Assembly: GCA_025964715.1 (NCBI GenBank)
Contig: JAOPYH010000377.1
Span: forward strand, 1-57,194
Direction of reading: 5' to 3'
Length of the DNA stretch: 57,194 nt
Origin: Streptosporangiaceae bacterium
Lineage (GTDB): Bacteria; Actinomycetota; Actinomycetes; Streptosporangiales; Streptosporangiaceae
Shown here: one piece after another, positions 29,293 to 38,220 of the stretch
How positions within the stretch are numbered: the first letter of the stretch is position 1
How the letters are laid out: each line of letters starts with the position of its first letter
Translations under genes and position numbers: made by a program
Notes under the pieces: generated by a model
Told to the model about the DNA's origin: nothing
The model's input: the letters and a program-made list of their open reading frames with translations, nothing else
Databases searched by the model: none

Positions 29293-32156
29293 CCGGGGCG
29301 ATGCGGGATCACGCGGAGCCCATCAACGCACGGGATACGCCGCGATGCGTGATGCGCGCCGAGCACCTCGGGCGCTCACACAACCTTGACTCGGATAACG
29401 GACCAACCCCCTGCCCCGCCAGACGGCTGTACGGCAGGGAGCCCGAGACGGCGGCGCTCGCATCCGCACTGGACGCCGTAGGCCGGGGCACGGCACAGTT
29501 CCTGTCGCTGGAAGGGGCGGCCGGCATGGGCAAGAGCGCTCTGCTGGCCAAGGTCGGAGCGGACGCCCGGCGGCGCGGGTGGACCGTGCTGATGGGCCGG
29601 GCCGTGATCCTTGAGGCGGCCAACGAGTTCGGCGTGATACGGCAGATTCTGGCCGGGCTTCCGCCTCTGCCGGACGGCCGATCGGCAGGGCTTCTCGGCG
29701 GCTCAGTGCCGGCGGACGCCTCGCCTTTCGACCTGTTCGAGCTGGCGTCGGCCCACCTGTTCGAAGTCACCGCGGGCGCTCCGGTCCTGATCACGCTGGA
29801 CGACCTGCAATGGTGTGACGCCCTGTCTCTTCGATGGCTCGCCTACCTCGCGCACCGTAGTGCGAACCTGCCGCTCGCCCTTGTGCTGGCCGGGTCCCCA
29901 GGAGAGATGAGCGAGGAGCGGTTTCTGGTCGATGAGCTGATCACGTCCTGCGAGCGGCGGACGCTGCACCGCTTGCACGAGACCGACCTCAGCCAATGGA
30001 TCACCGATGTCCTGGACGCCCGGCCGGACGATGCCTTCGTCGGGGGATGCCACCAGGCCACCGGCGGCAATGGAGCGTTGCTGGCCGAGTTGCTGCCGGC
30101 CCTGGCCGCGCGATCCGTACGACCGGTACGTGAGTCGCTCGCGTTGATCGAGAGCGTCGGCTGTATCGCCGTGTCCGGACGTGTACTCCCCTGGATCAAG
30201 CGGGGTGGACCCGAGGCGCTGGCCGTCGCACAGGCGGTGGCGGTCCTCGGTGACGACGGCGAGCTCCTGCTGGTCGCCGAGCTCGCGGGACTGGACCTGG
30301 ACACCGCCGCGAAGGCGGTCGACAAGTTGATCCAGCTGGACATCCTGTCCGACACCTTGCCGCTGCGCTATGCTCTTCCGCTGGCGCGTGCGGTGGTGAA
30401 TACGGGGATCTCCACCGGATTCCGGACCTCGCAACGGTTGCGCGCCGCACGCCTTGTCCGTGACTACTACGCCGAACCGGAGCGGGCTGCAGCGCACATC
30501 ATGGCCGTCGACATATCCGCCGAGCGGTGGGCGTTGGATACGCTCCGCGCCGCCGCAGACTCGGCCCTGGAAAGAGGTCTCCCGCAGCCGGCTGTCGGAT
30601 ACCTACGTCGAGCGCTCGCCGAGCCGATGCCGGTCTCCTCCCGCGCGGAGCTGCTGGCGCGCCTCGGCGCCATCGAGGCCGGCGCGGGCATCGCGGGTGC
30701 GGACAGCACGCTCTTCAAAGCCCTCAACATGGCCACCGAGCCGTCGCTCCGAGTCCGGATCGGGGTGGACCTGGCCTACGTGGACGCCACCGCCGGACGC
30801 TCGCTCAAACCTGCCCTGCGGATAGTCGATGAGGCTTGCGCCACGTTGCCGCCGGAGCACGGTAAGCGTGCGGCCGAGGCCGAGTTCGGAGTCTTCATGG
30901 CGCACGCTGCCTCTGCCGAGAGCGGTGAGTTCTTCGACAGGCGGCTACCCAGGCTGCGGGAGCTGGTCGCCGGTGATGACCGCCTGACCGTGCTGGCCGG
31001 CCTGGTGGAAGCCTGGTCCGATACCCGACGAGGACGTGACCGGGCGGACTGCGTTCGCCGCGTGCAGGCCGCACTGGAGGCCATCGACCGGCACAAGATC
31101 TGTGAACTTCAGCTGCGCTGGCTGGCCGCCAGCGCGCTCATCGACGCCGAAGAATACGACCTCGCCGACGATTTGCGCGAGACCGACGGCCACTTCGCGC
31201 ATCGCGAAGGTGCGGCGGGTGACGCCACGATCTCGGCCTACCTCCGCGGGCGCCTCGCCCACGGCCGAGGTGACCTGAACTCGGCCCGGACGGCGTTCGG
31301 CAAGGCGCTGGAAAATCCCTCCGTGGTCGGGACGACCGGGGTCGCTCGGCTGATACGGCTAATGACGGACATCGGTCACCTGGACAGCGCCGACCGCTTG
31401 GTCCGCGATCACAGCCTGGCTGCACCGGCGGGCCCCACATGGGCGACCGCCGCATTCGCCTTCGCCAAGGCTTCACTGTGCATGGTCCGGAACCAGTACA
31501 AGGAGGCGCTGCGGGGCTTCCTGGAGGCAGGCCGAATTCTGCGCACGCTCGGCATCGACAACCCGGCGGCGCTCGCATGGCGCTCCCAGGCCGCGCGGTG
31601 CCATGCCCTCCTCGGCGAGACCTCGGCCGCGGCCTCGCTGGCCGCGGAGGAGCTGCGCCTCGCCCGGCGGTGGGGCGGGCCTCGCGCGCTCAGCACCGCC
31701 CTTGCCGCGGCCGGCGTGGTCAACCTGGACGTGGAACCGGCACTCGAGGCAGTGTCGGTCCTGGACCGGCTGGACGCGGACCTCCATCGCGCGGCGGCAG
31801 TGGTGGACCTTGGAATAGTCCAGCTGGAAACCGGCGCAGCCGATCAGGCGCAGGACCACCTCCAGGACGGGTTCGCACTGGCCCGAGTGATCAACGCCAG
31901 ACCCGTCTGGCTCAAGGCGGCCCGATACATCAAGCGCGCCGGCGGCAGACCGGACCTAGGCCGGATCAGCGGCGTGACCGCGCTGACGGCTCAGGAGCGC
32001 GCTACCGCGGAACGTGCGGCCACAGGCGCGACCAACCGCCAGATCGCAGATGAGATGGTGCTCACCCAGCGCACCGTCGAGCAGTACCTCACCAGCGCCT
32101 ACCGCAAGCTCGGCATCAACGGGCGGCCCCAACTGGCCGCCGCCCTGTCCTGCTGA
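29265..32156 (+). CDS. LAL-type LuxR-family regulator (AAA ATPase, TPR-like, C-terminal HTH)
   Basis: A 963-residue protein. LYGREPETAALASAL begins the ATPase domain; Walker A is GAAGMGKS (residues 84-91), Walker B VLITLDDLQW. The middle ~500 residues are helical repeats of the TPR/MalT type. The last 60 residues are a LuxR HTH: LTAQERATAERAATGATNRQIADEMVLTQRTVEQYLTSAYRKLGI. Large ATP-binding LuxR regulators often control neighbouring operons, and the adjacent peptidoglycan-precursor genes are the natural candidates. GTG 29265, ATG 29301 and ATG 29352 are possible starts; all precede the ATPase domain. Confidence 0.88.
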   Translation: MERRRYGRVTGAMRDHAEPINARDTPRCVMRAEHLGRSHNLDSDNGPTPCPARRLYGREPETAALASALDAVGRGTAQFLSLEGAAGMGKSALLAKVGADARRRGWTVLMGRAVILEAANEFGVIRQILAGLPPLPDGRSAGLLGGSVPADASPFDLFELASAHLFEVTAGAPVLITLDDLQWCDALSLRWLAYLAHRSANLPLALVLAGSPGEMSEERFLVDELITSCERRTLHRLHETDLSQWITDVLDARPDDAFVGGCHQATGGNGALLAELLPALAARSVRPVRESLALIESVGCIAVSGRVLPWIKRGGPEALAVAQAVAVLGDDGELLLVAELAGLDLDTAAKAVDKLIQLDILSDTLPLRYALPLARAVVNTGISTGFRTSQRLRAARLVRDYYAEPERAAAHIMAVDISAERWALDTLRAAADSALERGLPQPAVGYLRRALAEPMPVSSRAELLARLGAIEAGAGIAGADSTLFKALNMATEPSLRVRIGVDLAYVDATAGRSLKPALRIVDEACATLPPEHGKRAAEAEFGVFMAHAASAESGEFFDRRLPRLRELVAGDDRLTVLAGLVEAWSDTRRGRDRADCVRRVQAALEAIDRHKICELQLRWLAASALIDAEEYDLADDLRETDGHFAHREGAAGDATISAYLRGRLAHGRGDLNSARTAFGKALENPSVVGTTGVARLIRLMTDIGHLDSADRLVRDHSLAAPAGPTWATAAFAFAKASLCMVRNQYKEALRGFLEAGRILRTLGIDNPAALAWRSQAARCHALLGETSAAASLAAEELRLARRWGGPRALSTALAAAGVVNLDVEPALEAVSVLDRLDADLHRAAAVVDLGIVQLETGAADQAQDHLQDGFALARVINARPVWLKAARYIKRAGGRPDLGRISGVTALTAQERATAERAATGATNRQIADEMVLTQRTVEQYLTSAYRKLGINGRPQLAAALSC

Positions 32157-32277
32157 GCCGCCGAGGATCTCCCATGCGCATCGACCGGCTCGACGATTCA
32201 TAAGCGTGCACGTCCGGAAACCCACCAACAACCTCGTGGCCCCGGCCATCAGGTCATCCCCCCTCGCAGGAGTCCGC

Positions 32278-33483
32278 ATGATGGAAGTCGTCGTCCCGCA
32301 AGCCCTCATAGACCGCCGTAGCCCGGTGCGGCTCCTCGTCAGTGGCGGTGGCAGCGGCGGCCACACGTTTCCGGCCGTCACGGTCGTCCGAGCGGCCCGG
32401 GAGGCGCTCGGCGGCCACGGCCTGGAACTGCAGCCGTTCTGGGTGGGGAGCGAGGGGGGCATCGAGGCAGGGATCGCAGCGGACGAGGGTGTGCCGTTCA
32501 CCGCGATTCCCACCGGAAAGCTCCGGCGCGCTCGCAACCCACTCGCCATGATCTCGGCGGCCAACATTCGTGATGCCGGCAAGGTCCCGGCCGGTGTGAC
32601 CGAGGCGATCAGCGCGGTCCGCAGCATCCGGCCCGACGCCGTGCTGTGTACGGGCGGCTACGTATCGGTTCCCGTCGGGCTGGCCGCCCGGGTCTGTCGC
32701 CGCCCGCTGCTCGTCCACGAGCAGACGGTCTGGGTAGGACTGGCCAATCGGATCACCATGCGCGGTGCGACACGCATTGCGCTCAGTGCCGAGCCGTCGA
32801 TGGCACTGCTGCCAGAACGTTTGCGGGAACGAGCCGTGGTGACCGGCAACCCCCTTCGCGCCGGCCTGGGGGACGGTGACGCCGGCGCGGCACCTGGCCG
32901 ACTCGGCTGGACGGGCTGGTCGCCGTCGCTGCCGACGGTCTACGTCACGGGTGGCTCGCTCGGCGCCCGGCAGATCAACGAGCTGGTGGCCCAGATCCTC
33001 CCGGATCTGCTGCGGTACGCCAACGTCTTTCACCAGGCGGGCAGCCAGATGGCCGACTCCGCGCTCGCGCTGGCCGAGACGTTGCCTGCCGATCTGCGTG
33101 CCCGGTACATGGTGCGCGGCTTCGTCGGTGATGAGCTCGCCGACGTGCTGGCCCTCGCCGACGTGGTCGTCTCACGGAGCGGGGGCGGCACCATCAGTGA
33201 ACTCACCGCCCTGGGCAAGCCCTCGGTGCTCATCCCGCTGATCCCGACCGGCGGGGACGAACAGGTCCGCAACGCCGATCATCTCGCCGGACGCGGGGCC
33301 GCCCGCGTGCTGACCGGCGAGGACGCCACGCCGGCCCGGCTGGCCGAGGAACTCGCCGCGCTCCTCGCTGACCCGGCGCGTCGCGCCGAGATGTCCGCGG
33401 GGGCGCGCAGCCTGGGGCGGCCCCAGGCCGCCGCAACCTTGACCAGCGAGGTACTCGGCCTGTGCGCCGCCGACGCGTCCTGA
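32278..33483 (+). CDS. MurG-like UDP-GlcNAc:lipid I transferase, paralogue
   Basis: A 401-residue GT28 enzyme from ATG 32278, after a CAGGAG site. LLVSGGGSGGHTFPAVTVVRA is the N-terminal acceptor loop, YVTGGSLGARQINELV the inter-domain loop, and SRSGGGTISELTALGKPSVLIPL the UDP-GlcNAc site. MurG makes lipid II on the inner face of the membrane. It is not surrounded by ftsW, murC or murD, so it is a second copy outside the division cluster. It stands directly behind the LAL regulator and ahead of racemase, dipeptidase, ligase and murF genes. Confidence 0.85.
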   Translation: MMEVVVPQALIDRRSPVRLLVSGGGSGGHTFPAVTVVRAAREALGGHGLELQPFWVGSEGGIEAGIAADEGVPFTAIPTGKLRRARNPLAMISAANIRDAGKVPAGVTEAISAVRSIRPDAVLCTGGYVSVPVGLAARVCRRPLLVHEQTVWVGLANRITMRGATRIALSAEPSMALLPERLRERAVVTGNPLRAGLGDGDAGAAPGRLGWTGWSPSLPTVYVTGGSLGARQINELVAQILPDLLRYANVFHQAGSQMADSALALAETLPADLRARYMVRGFVGDELADVLALADVVVSRSGGGTISELTALGKPSVLIPLIPTGGDEQVRNADHLAGRGAARVLTGEDATPARLAEELAALLADPARRAEMSAGARSLGRPQAAATLTSEVLGLCAADAS

Positions 33484-33542
33484 GCGACGGGGCAGGTGTG
33501 GCGGCCCGAGGCGCGGCACCGGCCGGGTGACGATGGGCCACG

Positions 33543-34697
33543 TCAGGATTCGTAGATCCGGGGAATCGTTGCGGGGATCCGGGCGACGATCTCGGCGGGC
33601 ACCATATCGAGCCGCCGGGCGAGTTCCACGACGGTGAGCTCGCCGTCGTCACCCGGACCGAACAGCACCACCTCCTCGCCGGGGCTGGGAAGGTCCTGGC
33701 CGACATCAAGCACGGTCTGCTCCATTCCCACCACTCCGGCGATGCGGTGGCGGCGGCCGGCGACCACCAGCTCGATTCCTGCGGTGCCGGCCCCCCGGGG
33801 CAACCCGTCGGCGTAGCCGACCGGCACGACGGCGACCGTAGTGTCGGCCGGGGCCCGGTAGGTGAGCCCGTACATCACCCCGGTGCCGGCCGGGATGCGT
33901 TTGACCGCGGCGACGGTCGAGCACAGGGTCATCGCCGGCCGTAGCCCAAAATCCCCGAGGGCCTCGACCGGGTTCAGGCCGTACACCGCCAGTCCGGTGC
34001 GAACCAGGTCGTAGTGGGTTTCGGGCAAGGTCAGCAGCGCGGCGGAGTTGGCCAGGTGCCGCAGCTCCGGCTCCACGCCGGCCGCCGCGGCGTACCCCAC
34101 GGCCTCCTCGAACGCATCGAGCTGTGCGGTGATGGACGGATGCCCAGGGATGTCTGAACAGGCGAAGTGGGAGAACACCCCGGTCACCGTGATGCGACCG
34201 GCGCCCTGTGCGCGGCGCGCCGCCTCGACGAGTAGCGGCCAGTCGCCGCGGGTTGCCCCACCGCGGGACATACCGGTATCGACCTCGAGATGGACGCGGG
34301 CCGGATAGCAATTCCGCTCCGCGGCTTCGGTTATCAAAGCGAGCCGCCACGGTGTCTCGACGCCCAGTTCGATATCGGCCAGGATCGCGGCGTCGTAGTC
34401 GGCTTGGCACAAGGGCAGCCAGGCCAGTATCGGTGCGGTGATGTCCGCCCGGCGCAATGCCAGGGCATCCTCGAGATGGGCCACGCCAAGCCGGCTCGCG
34501 CCGCCCGCGAGCGCGGCGCGGGCCGCCGGTACCAGGCCATGGCCATAGGCGTTGGACTTCACGACCGCCATCACCGGCGTGCCCTTGGCGGCAGAGGCCA
34601 GTATCGAGGTGTTGGCGGAGATCGCCGCCAGGTCTATGCGTGCATGCGTGCCCTGGGCGACGTCGGTCGTCCCCGTGCGCCGGATCATCGAGTCCAT
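33543..34697 (-). CDS. Alanine-racemase-family PLP enzyme
   Basis: A 384-residue fold-III racemase. Lys 47 in AVVKSNAYGHG binds PLP; GVMYGLTYRAP carries the second catalytic Tyr. HLEVDTGMSRGG and HFACSDIPGH are also family features. Two motifs deviate: SNAYGHG replaces the common ADAYGHG, and GVVGMEQTVLD replaces GRVxMDQ. It could make D-Ala for the neighbouring ligase, or racemise another amino acid such as Ser. It runs towards the MurG paralogue and away from the dipeptidase, sharing a control region with the latter. Confidence 0.85.
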   Translation of the reverse strand: MDSMIRRTGTTDVAQGTHARIDLAAISANTSILASAAKGTPVMAVVKSNAYGHGLVPAARAALAGGASRLGVAHLEDALALRRADITAPILAWLPLCQADYDAAILADIELGVETPWRLALITEAAERNCYPARVHLEVDTGMSRGGATRGDWPLLVEAARRAQGAGRITVTGVFSHFACSDIPGHPSITAQLDAFEEAVGYAAAAGVEPELRHLANSAALLTLPETHYDLVRTGLAVYGLNPVEALGDFGLRPAMTLCSTVAAVKRIPAGTGVMYGLTYRAPADTTVAVVPVGYADGLPRGAGTAGIELVVAGRRHRIAGVVGMEQTVLDVGQDLPSPGEEVVLFGPGDDGELTVVELARRLDMVPAEIVARIPATIPRIYES

Positions 34698-34734
34698 GCG
34701 GCCAAGAATGGACGGGGCGGAACGTCGGTTATGT

Positions 34735-34811
34735 CCTGTACAGGCCGTTGGCGAAAATCACCGGGTGTGGTGATCCAGATTGCCCGGTAGGCACCACCGA
34801 AATGCCCGGTA
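34735..34811. promoter_or_regulatory. Divergent control region with repeated CCCGGT half-sites
   Basis: CCTGTACAGG (34735-34744) is a perfect palindrome. ACCGGG at 34760-34765 (inverted), and TGCCCGGTA at 34781-34789 and 34803-34811 (direct), place three CCCGGT half-sites 22-23 bp apart, on one face of the helix. The racemase and dipeptidase genes diverge from here. Confidence 0.5.
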
Positions 34812-34868
34812 TCCCCACGGTTAGCCTCCGTCTACCATCAACAGGGACAAATTTGGCCAGAGGGGCGA

Positions 34869-35558
34869 GTGGGGAGCTTGACGGAGATCACCCTGATGTC
34901 GGACAAGCGAGTGGCCGACGTCCCGGTCGTGGATGTGGGCGAGTCCTTCGTCGATCTGAGGAGCCACTCCCAGCTTGTGCTCGACAGTCGGCTCGCCGAT
35001 CCACTCGGAGCGTATGCCCACGTGCGTGCCAGTGTCGCGGTTCGGCTTCTGGAGGCGCAAAGTCTGCTTCCCGACGGTCTGCGGCTGCGTGTGGTCGAGG
35101 CCTACCGGCCGCCCGCGCTCCAGCGCCGCTACTTCGCCGAGTACTCCGCAGAGCTGGCCCGGCGCAACCCGGACTGGTCACCGTCATGGGTGTACGAGCA
35201 GGCCAGCAGGTTCGTCGCGCCGCTGGAGGTCGCGCCGCACGTGGCCGGAGCCGCAGTGGATCTGACCCTATGCGACGCCGACGGTACCGAGCTTCCGATG
35301 GGCACCGAGGTCAATGCCAACCCGGAGGAGAGCGGCGGCGACTGCTACACCGAGGCGCCCGGAATCCCCAGCAGCGCGAGACATAACCGGGAGCTGCTGA
35401 GCAAGGTGCTCACCGCGGCCGGATTGGTGAACTACCCCACCGAGTGGTGGCACTGGTCCTACGGCGACCGATATTGGGCGCTCCACACCGGTGCGCCGGC
35501 CGCACTATACGGAAAGCACGACATGATTCCGCTCCAGAGAGACGGCGATGATGCTTGA
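34869..35558 (+). CDS. VanX-type D-Ala-D-Ala dipeptidase (M15D)
   Basis: A 229-residue zinc peptidase that should cut free D-alanyl-D-alanine in the cytoplasm. Numbering from GTG 34869, Arg 80 (VEAYRPP), zinc ligands His 124 and Asp 131 (PHVAGAAVD), catalytic Glu 192 and zinc ligand His 195 (EWWH) match the VanX/DdpX site in order and spacing. No signal peptide is present. ATG 34896 is an alternative start. It overlaps the ligase gene by up to 11 nt. No vanH gene or vanRS pair is nearby, so this is not a standard glycopeptide-resistance operon. Confidence 0.85.
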   Translation: MGSLTEITLMSDKRVADVPVVDVGESFVDLRSHSQLVLDSRLADPLGAYAHVRASVAVRLLEAQSLLPDGLRLRVVEAYRPPALQRRYFAEYSAELARRNPDWSPSWVYEQASRFVAPLEVAPHVAGAAVDLTLCDADGTELPMGTEVNANPEESGGDCYTEAPGIPSSARHNRELLSKVLTAAGLVNYPTEWWHWSYGDRYWALHTGAPAALYGKHDMIPLQRDGDDA

Positions 35559-36672
35559 CCAGCGGATCCGAGTAGGTGTCGTGTTCGGTGGCCCGTCCGC
35601 CGAACATGATGTGTCCGGCGCATCTGCACTGGCCGTCCTGCGCGGGCTCCCTCTTGACAGGTACCGCCCGGTGGTCCTCGGGGTGGGCAGAGACGGCCGC
35701 TGGATGCTGGTCCCGTCCTCAACGGTCGAAGAGGTCGCGGCCAGGAAGACCGACGGGCCGGCGATCCAGGACCGGCTGACCGCCGCTGGAACCGAGGTGG
35801 AGCTCAGGCCTGGAGGCCGTCTCGTCTCGTCGGATGCTCCGGATGTCGTGCTGGAACGGCTCGATGTCGTCTTTCCGGTCATGCACGGGCCGTACGGTGA
35901 GGACGGAGTGCTCCAGGGATTCCTGGAGTCCCTCGACATGCCGTACGTCGGGTGCGGAGTGCTCGCCTCCGCGGTCGGCATGGACAAGGTTGCGATGAGG
36001 CGGGCGTTCACCGCCGAAGGGATTCCGTCCGTCCCCCAGGTCTCGTTCACCGAGCGGCAATGGCGGACCTGCGACGAACCGCTGACGCTGGTCGGTGACC
36101 TCGGCTGGCCGCTGTTCGTGAAGCCGGCGAACATGGGCTCCTCCATCGGAATCTCCCGGGTCGCCGAGCCCGGCGAGCTGGCCCGCGCCGTCGACGAAGC
36201 GCTCCGGTACGACGAGGTCGTGGTGGTCGAGGAGGGCGTCACCGCGAGAGAGCTGCTCTGCGGGGTGATCGGTGACGCCGACGAGCCAGAGGCCTCGGTG
36301 CCGTCCGAGGCCAAGGTCAGCGGCACCTGGTCGGACTACGCACAGAAGTACCTCAGCGCGGCCGACACGATCACATCACCCGCCAACCTGCCGCCCGACA
36401 TCACGGCGCAGGTACGCGAGATGGCCATCCGGGCGTTCCGCGCCATCGGCGGCTACGGACTGGCCCGGGTCGATTTCTACTACGACGAGGCGGCCCAGAG
36501 GATCTACGTCGGAGAGATCAACACCATGCCCGGTTTCACCGCCCGCTCGGTGTACGCGCGAGGCTGGGCCGAGAGCGGGATGTCCTACGAGGAGATCCTC
36601 ACCCGCCTCATCGACCTCGCCTTCGCCCGGCGCTCGTCGAAGCGCCAGAAAGCCATGGGGGCCGGAGGATGA
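35548..36672 (+). CDS. D-Ala-D-Ala-ligase-family enzyme, paralogue
   Basis: A 374-residue ATP-grasp ligase. GGPSAEHDVSGASA holds the substrate Glu 19; FPVMHGPYGEDGVLQG, FVKPANMGSSIGIS and EINTMPGFT are family motifs. The omega-loop has Lys 267-Tyr 268 (YAQKYLS), as in D-Ala-D-Ala and D-Ala-D-Ser ligases, and unlike D-Ala-D-Lac ligases such as VanA. So it probably makes a dipeptide, not a depsipeptide. Which second residue it takes cannot be decided by eye. It is translated between the dipeptidase (overlap at 5' end) and murF (ATGA overlap). Confidence 0.87.
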   Translation: MMLDQRIRVGVVFGGPSAEHDVSGASALAVLRGLPLDRYRPVVLGVGRDGRWMLVPSSTVEEVAARKTDGPAIQDRLTAAGTEVELRPGGRLVSSDAPDVVLERLDVVFPVMHGPYGEDGVLQGFLESLDMPYVGCGVLASAVGMDKVAMRRAFTAEGIPSVPQVSFTERQWRTCDEPLTLVGDLGWPLFVKPANMGSSIGISRVAEPGELARAVDEALRYDEVVVVEEGVTARELLCGVIGDADEPEASVPSEAKVSGTWSDYAQKYLSAADTITSPANLPPDITAQVREMAIRAFRAIGGYGLARVDFYYDEAAQRIYVGEINTMPGFTARSVYARGWAESGMSYEEILTRLIDLAFARRSSKRQKAMGAGG

Positions 36673-38108
36673 TTCCTCTCACCCTGGAAGAGGTCGCGCA
36701 GGGCGTGGGCGGGACGGTGCATGGGACCGCCGCCCCCGGGCCCACCGTCACCGGGCCGGTCGTCATCGACTCCCGTGAGGTCACCACCGGCGCGCTGTTC
36801 GCCGCCATTGTGGGAGAACGTAGTGACGGGCATGATTTCGCCGGCCGGGCATATGCCGCCGGCGCGTGCGCGGTGCTGGGCTCCCGGGCCGTCGACGGAC
36901 CATGCGTCGTGGTGGACGACGTGGTCTCCGCGCTCACTGAGCTGGCCAAGCTCGTCCGGGACAAGCTGGATCCCATCGTCATCGGCCTCACCGGATCTGT
37001 CGGCAAGACCACGACCAAGGATCTGCTCGCCCAGATTCTGGAGCGCCACGGACCGACCGTCGCCACCGCCGGCTCGTACAACAACGAGATCGGGCTCCCG
37101 CTGACGATCCTGCGGGCCGACCGGCGGACCCGTTACCTCGTTCTGGAGATGGGCGCCGGAAACCTGGGCGACATCACCCATCTCGCCCGGGTGGCCCGGC
37201 CTCAGCTCGGCCTGGTGCTCAATGTCGGCCCCGCGCACATGCTCACGCTCGGCGGAATCGAGGGTGTCGCGAAGGTGAAGGCCGAGCTGGTGGAGGCTCT
37301 GCCGCCCGCGGTGCGGGGCGGGTTCGCCCTGCTCAACGCCGATGACGAAGCCGTCGCCGCCATGGCGGGCAAGACCCTCGCTCAGGTGATGTTCTACGGG
37401 ACCGCCGACGGCGCGACCGTTCAGGCCCGTGACGTCACGCTGGACGCCGCGGGCCGCCCGTCGTTCACCCTGCACACTCCGTCCGCTACGGCCACCGTAC
37501 GGCTGCCTCTGCCAGGCGAGCACCAGGTCGCCAACGCGCTGGCCGCCGCGAGCGTCGCCGGTGTCCTCGGCATCACGACCGACCGGATCGCCGATGCGCT
37601 GAGCTCCGCGGCCCCACGCTCGCCGAACCGGTTCCAGATGACCGAGCGCCCCGACGGTGTCACAGTGATCGACGACACCTACAACGCCAACCCCGTCTCC
37701 ATGCGGGCCGCATTGCGCACCCTGGCCACCCTTGCCACGGTGGGCGCCGGCCGCCGGATGATCGCCGTTCTGGGCGAGATGACCGGCCAGGCCGAAGGGA
37801 CGGCCCGTCAGCACGCGACCATAGGCGCACTCGCCGGTGAGCTGGGCATCGCGACTCTCGTCGTGGTGGGGACCGGCGAAGGGCCTGACACCCTGGCCGC
37901 GGCCGCGCGCGAGGCCAAGGTCTCAGTGCATGCCGTACCGGATCGGCAGGCTGCGATCGATCTGCTAGAGGGCTCGCTGCGACCGGCCGACCTGGTACTG
38001 GTCAAAGCCTCCAGCGAAGTGGGTCTGTCGGCCGTGGCAGCGGCACTTAACAGTCCGGCGACCCGAGCGCGCGGCACCACTCCCGATATCCCGGCGGGCC
38101 GGCCGTGA
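36669..38108 (+). CDS. MurF-family UDP-MurNAc-tripeptide:D-Ala-D-Ala ligase, paralogue
   Basis: A 479-residue Mur ligase. N-domain VIDSREVTTGALFAAIVGERSDGHDF recognises the UDP-sugar nucleotide; GLTGSVGKTTTKDLL is the ATP loop; GSYNNEIGLPLT, LNVGPAHM and VIDDTYNANP are MurF signatures. It joins the dipeptide made by the ligase to UDP-MurNAc-tripeptide. ATG 36669 overlaps the ligase stop (ATGA) with GGAGG directly upstream. Being outside the dcw cluster and tied to a VanX-type gene, it looks like a specialised copy able to accept a particular C-terminal dipeptide. Confidence 0.9.
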   Translation: MIPLTLEEVAQGVGGTVHGTAAPGPTVTGPVVIDSREVTTGALFAAIVGERSDGHDFAGRAYAAGACAVLGSRAVDGPCVVVDDVVSALTELAKLVRDKLDPIVIGLTGSVGKTTTKDLLAQILERHGPTVATAGSYNNEIGLPLTILRADRRTRYLVLEMGAGNLGDITHLARVARPQLGLVLNVGPAHMLTLGGIEGVAKVKAELVEALPPAVRGGFALLNADDEAVAAMAGKTLAQVMFYGTADGATVQARDVTLDAAGRPSFTLHTPSATATVRLPLPGEHQVANALAAASVAGVLGITTDRIADALSSAAPRSPNRFQMTERPDGVTVIDDTYNANPVSMRAALRTLATLATVGAGRRMIAVLGEMTGQAEGTARQHATIGALAGELGIATLVVVGTGEGPDTLAAAAREAKVSVHAVPDRQAAIDLLEGSLRPADLVLVKASSEVGLSAVAAALNSPATRARGTTPDIPAGRP

Positions 38109-38130
38109 CGGACAGAAAACGGCTCTGGGT

Positions 38131-38220
38131 TCAACCGGTGGCTGCAACAGCCGCGGGGAGTTCATCAGCGGGGGTGCGGTAGCCGAGTTCGCCGACACGG
38201 GTTTCGGAGCCTCTGGAACC
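38131..38220 (-). pseudogene. Possible transposase 3' remnant
   Basis: Reading the minus strand, about 29 codons end in ETRVGELGYRTPADELPAAVAATG then stop. GYRTPA near the end resembles the C-termini of IS3/IS481/IS30-type transposases in actinomycetes. Nothing upstream continues it. The remaining 38221-38405 holds no gene I can support. Confidence 0.3.

Noticed and set aside
32174..32203. Nine-codon frame MRIDRLDDS between the LAL and MurG genes, as a leader peptide
   Set aside because: Too short, weak ribosome site, and no attenuator hairpin follows it.
34869..36672. A vanHAX-type glycopeptide resistance operon
   Set aside because: There is no D-lactate dehydrogenase (vanH) or vanRS pair, and the ligase has the Lys-Tyr omega-loop of dipeptide ligases rather than the VanA-type loop.
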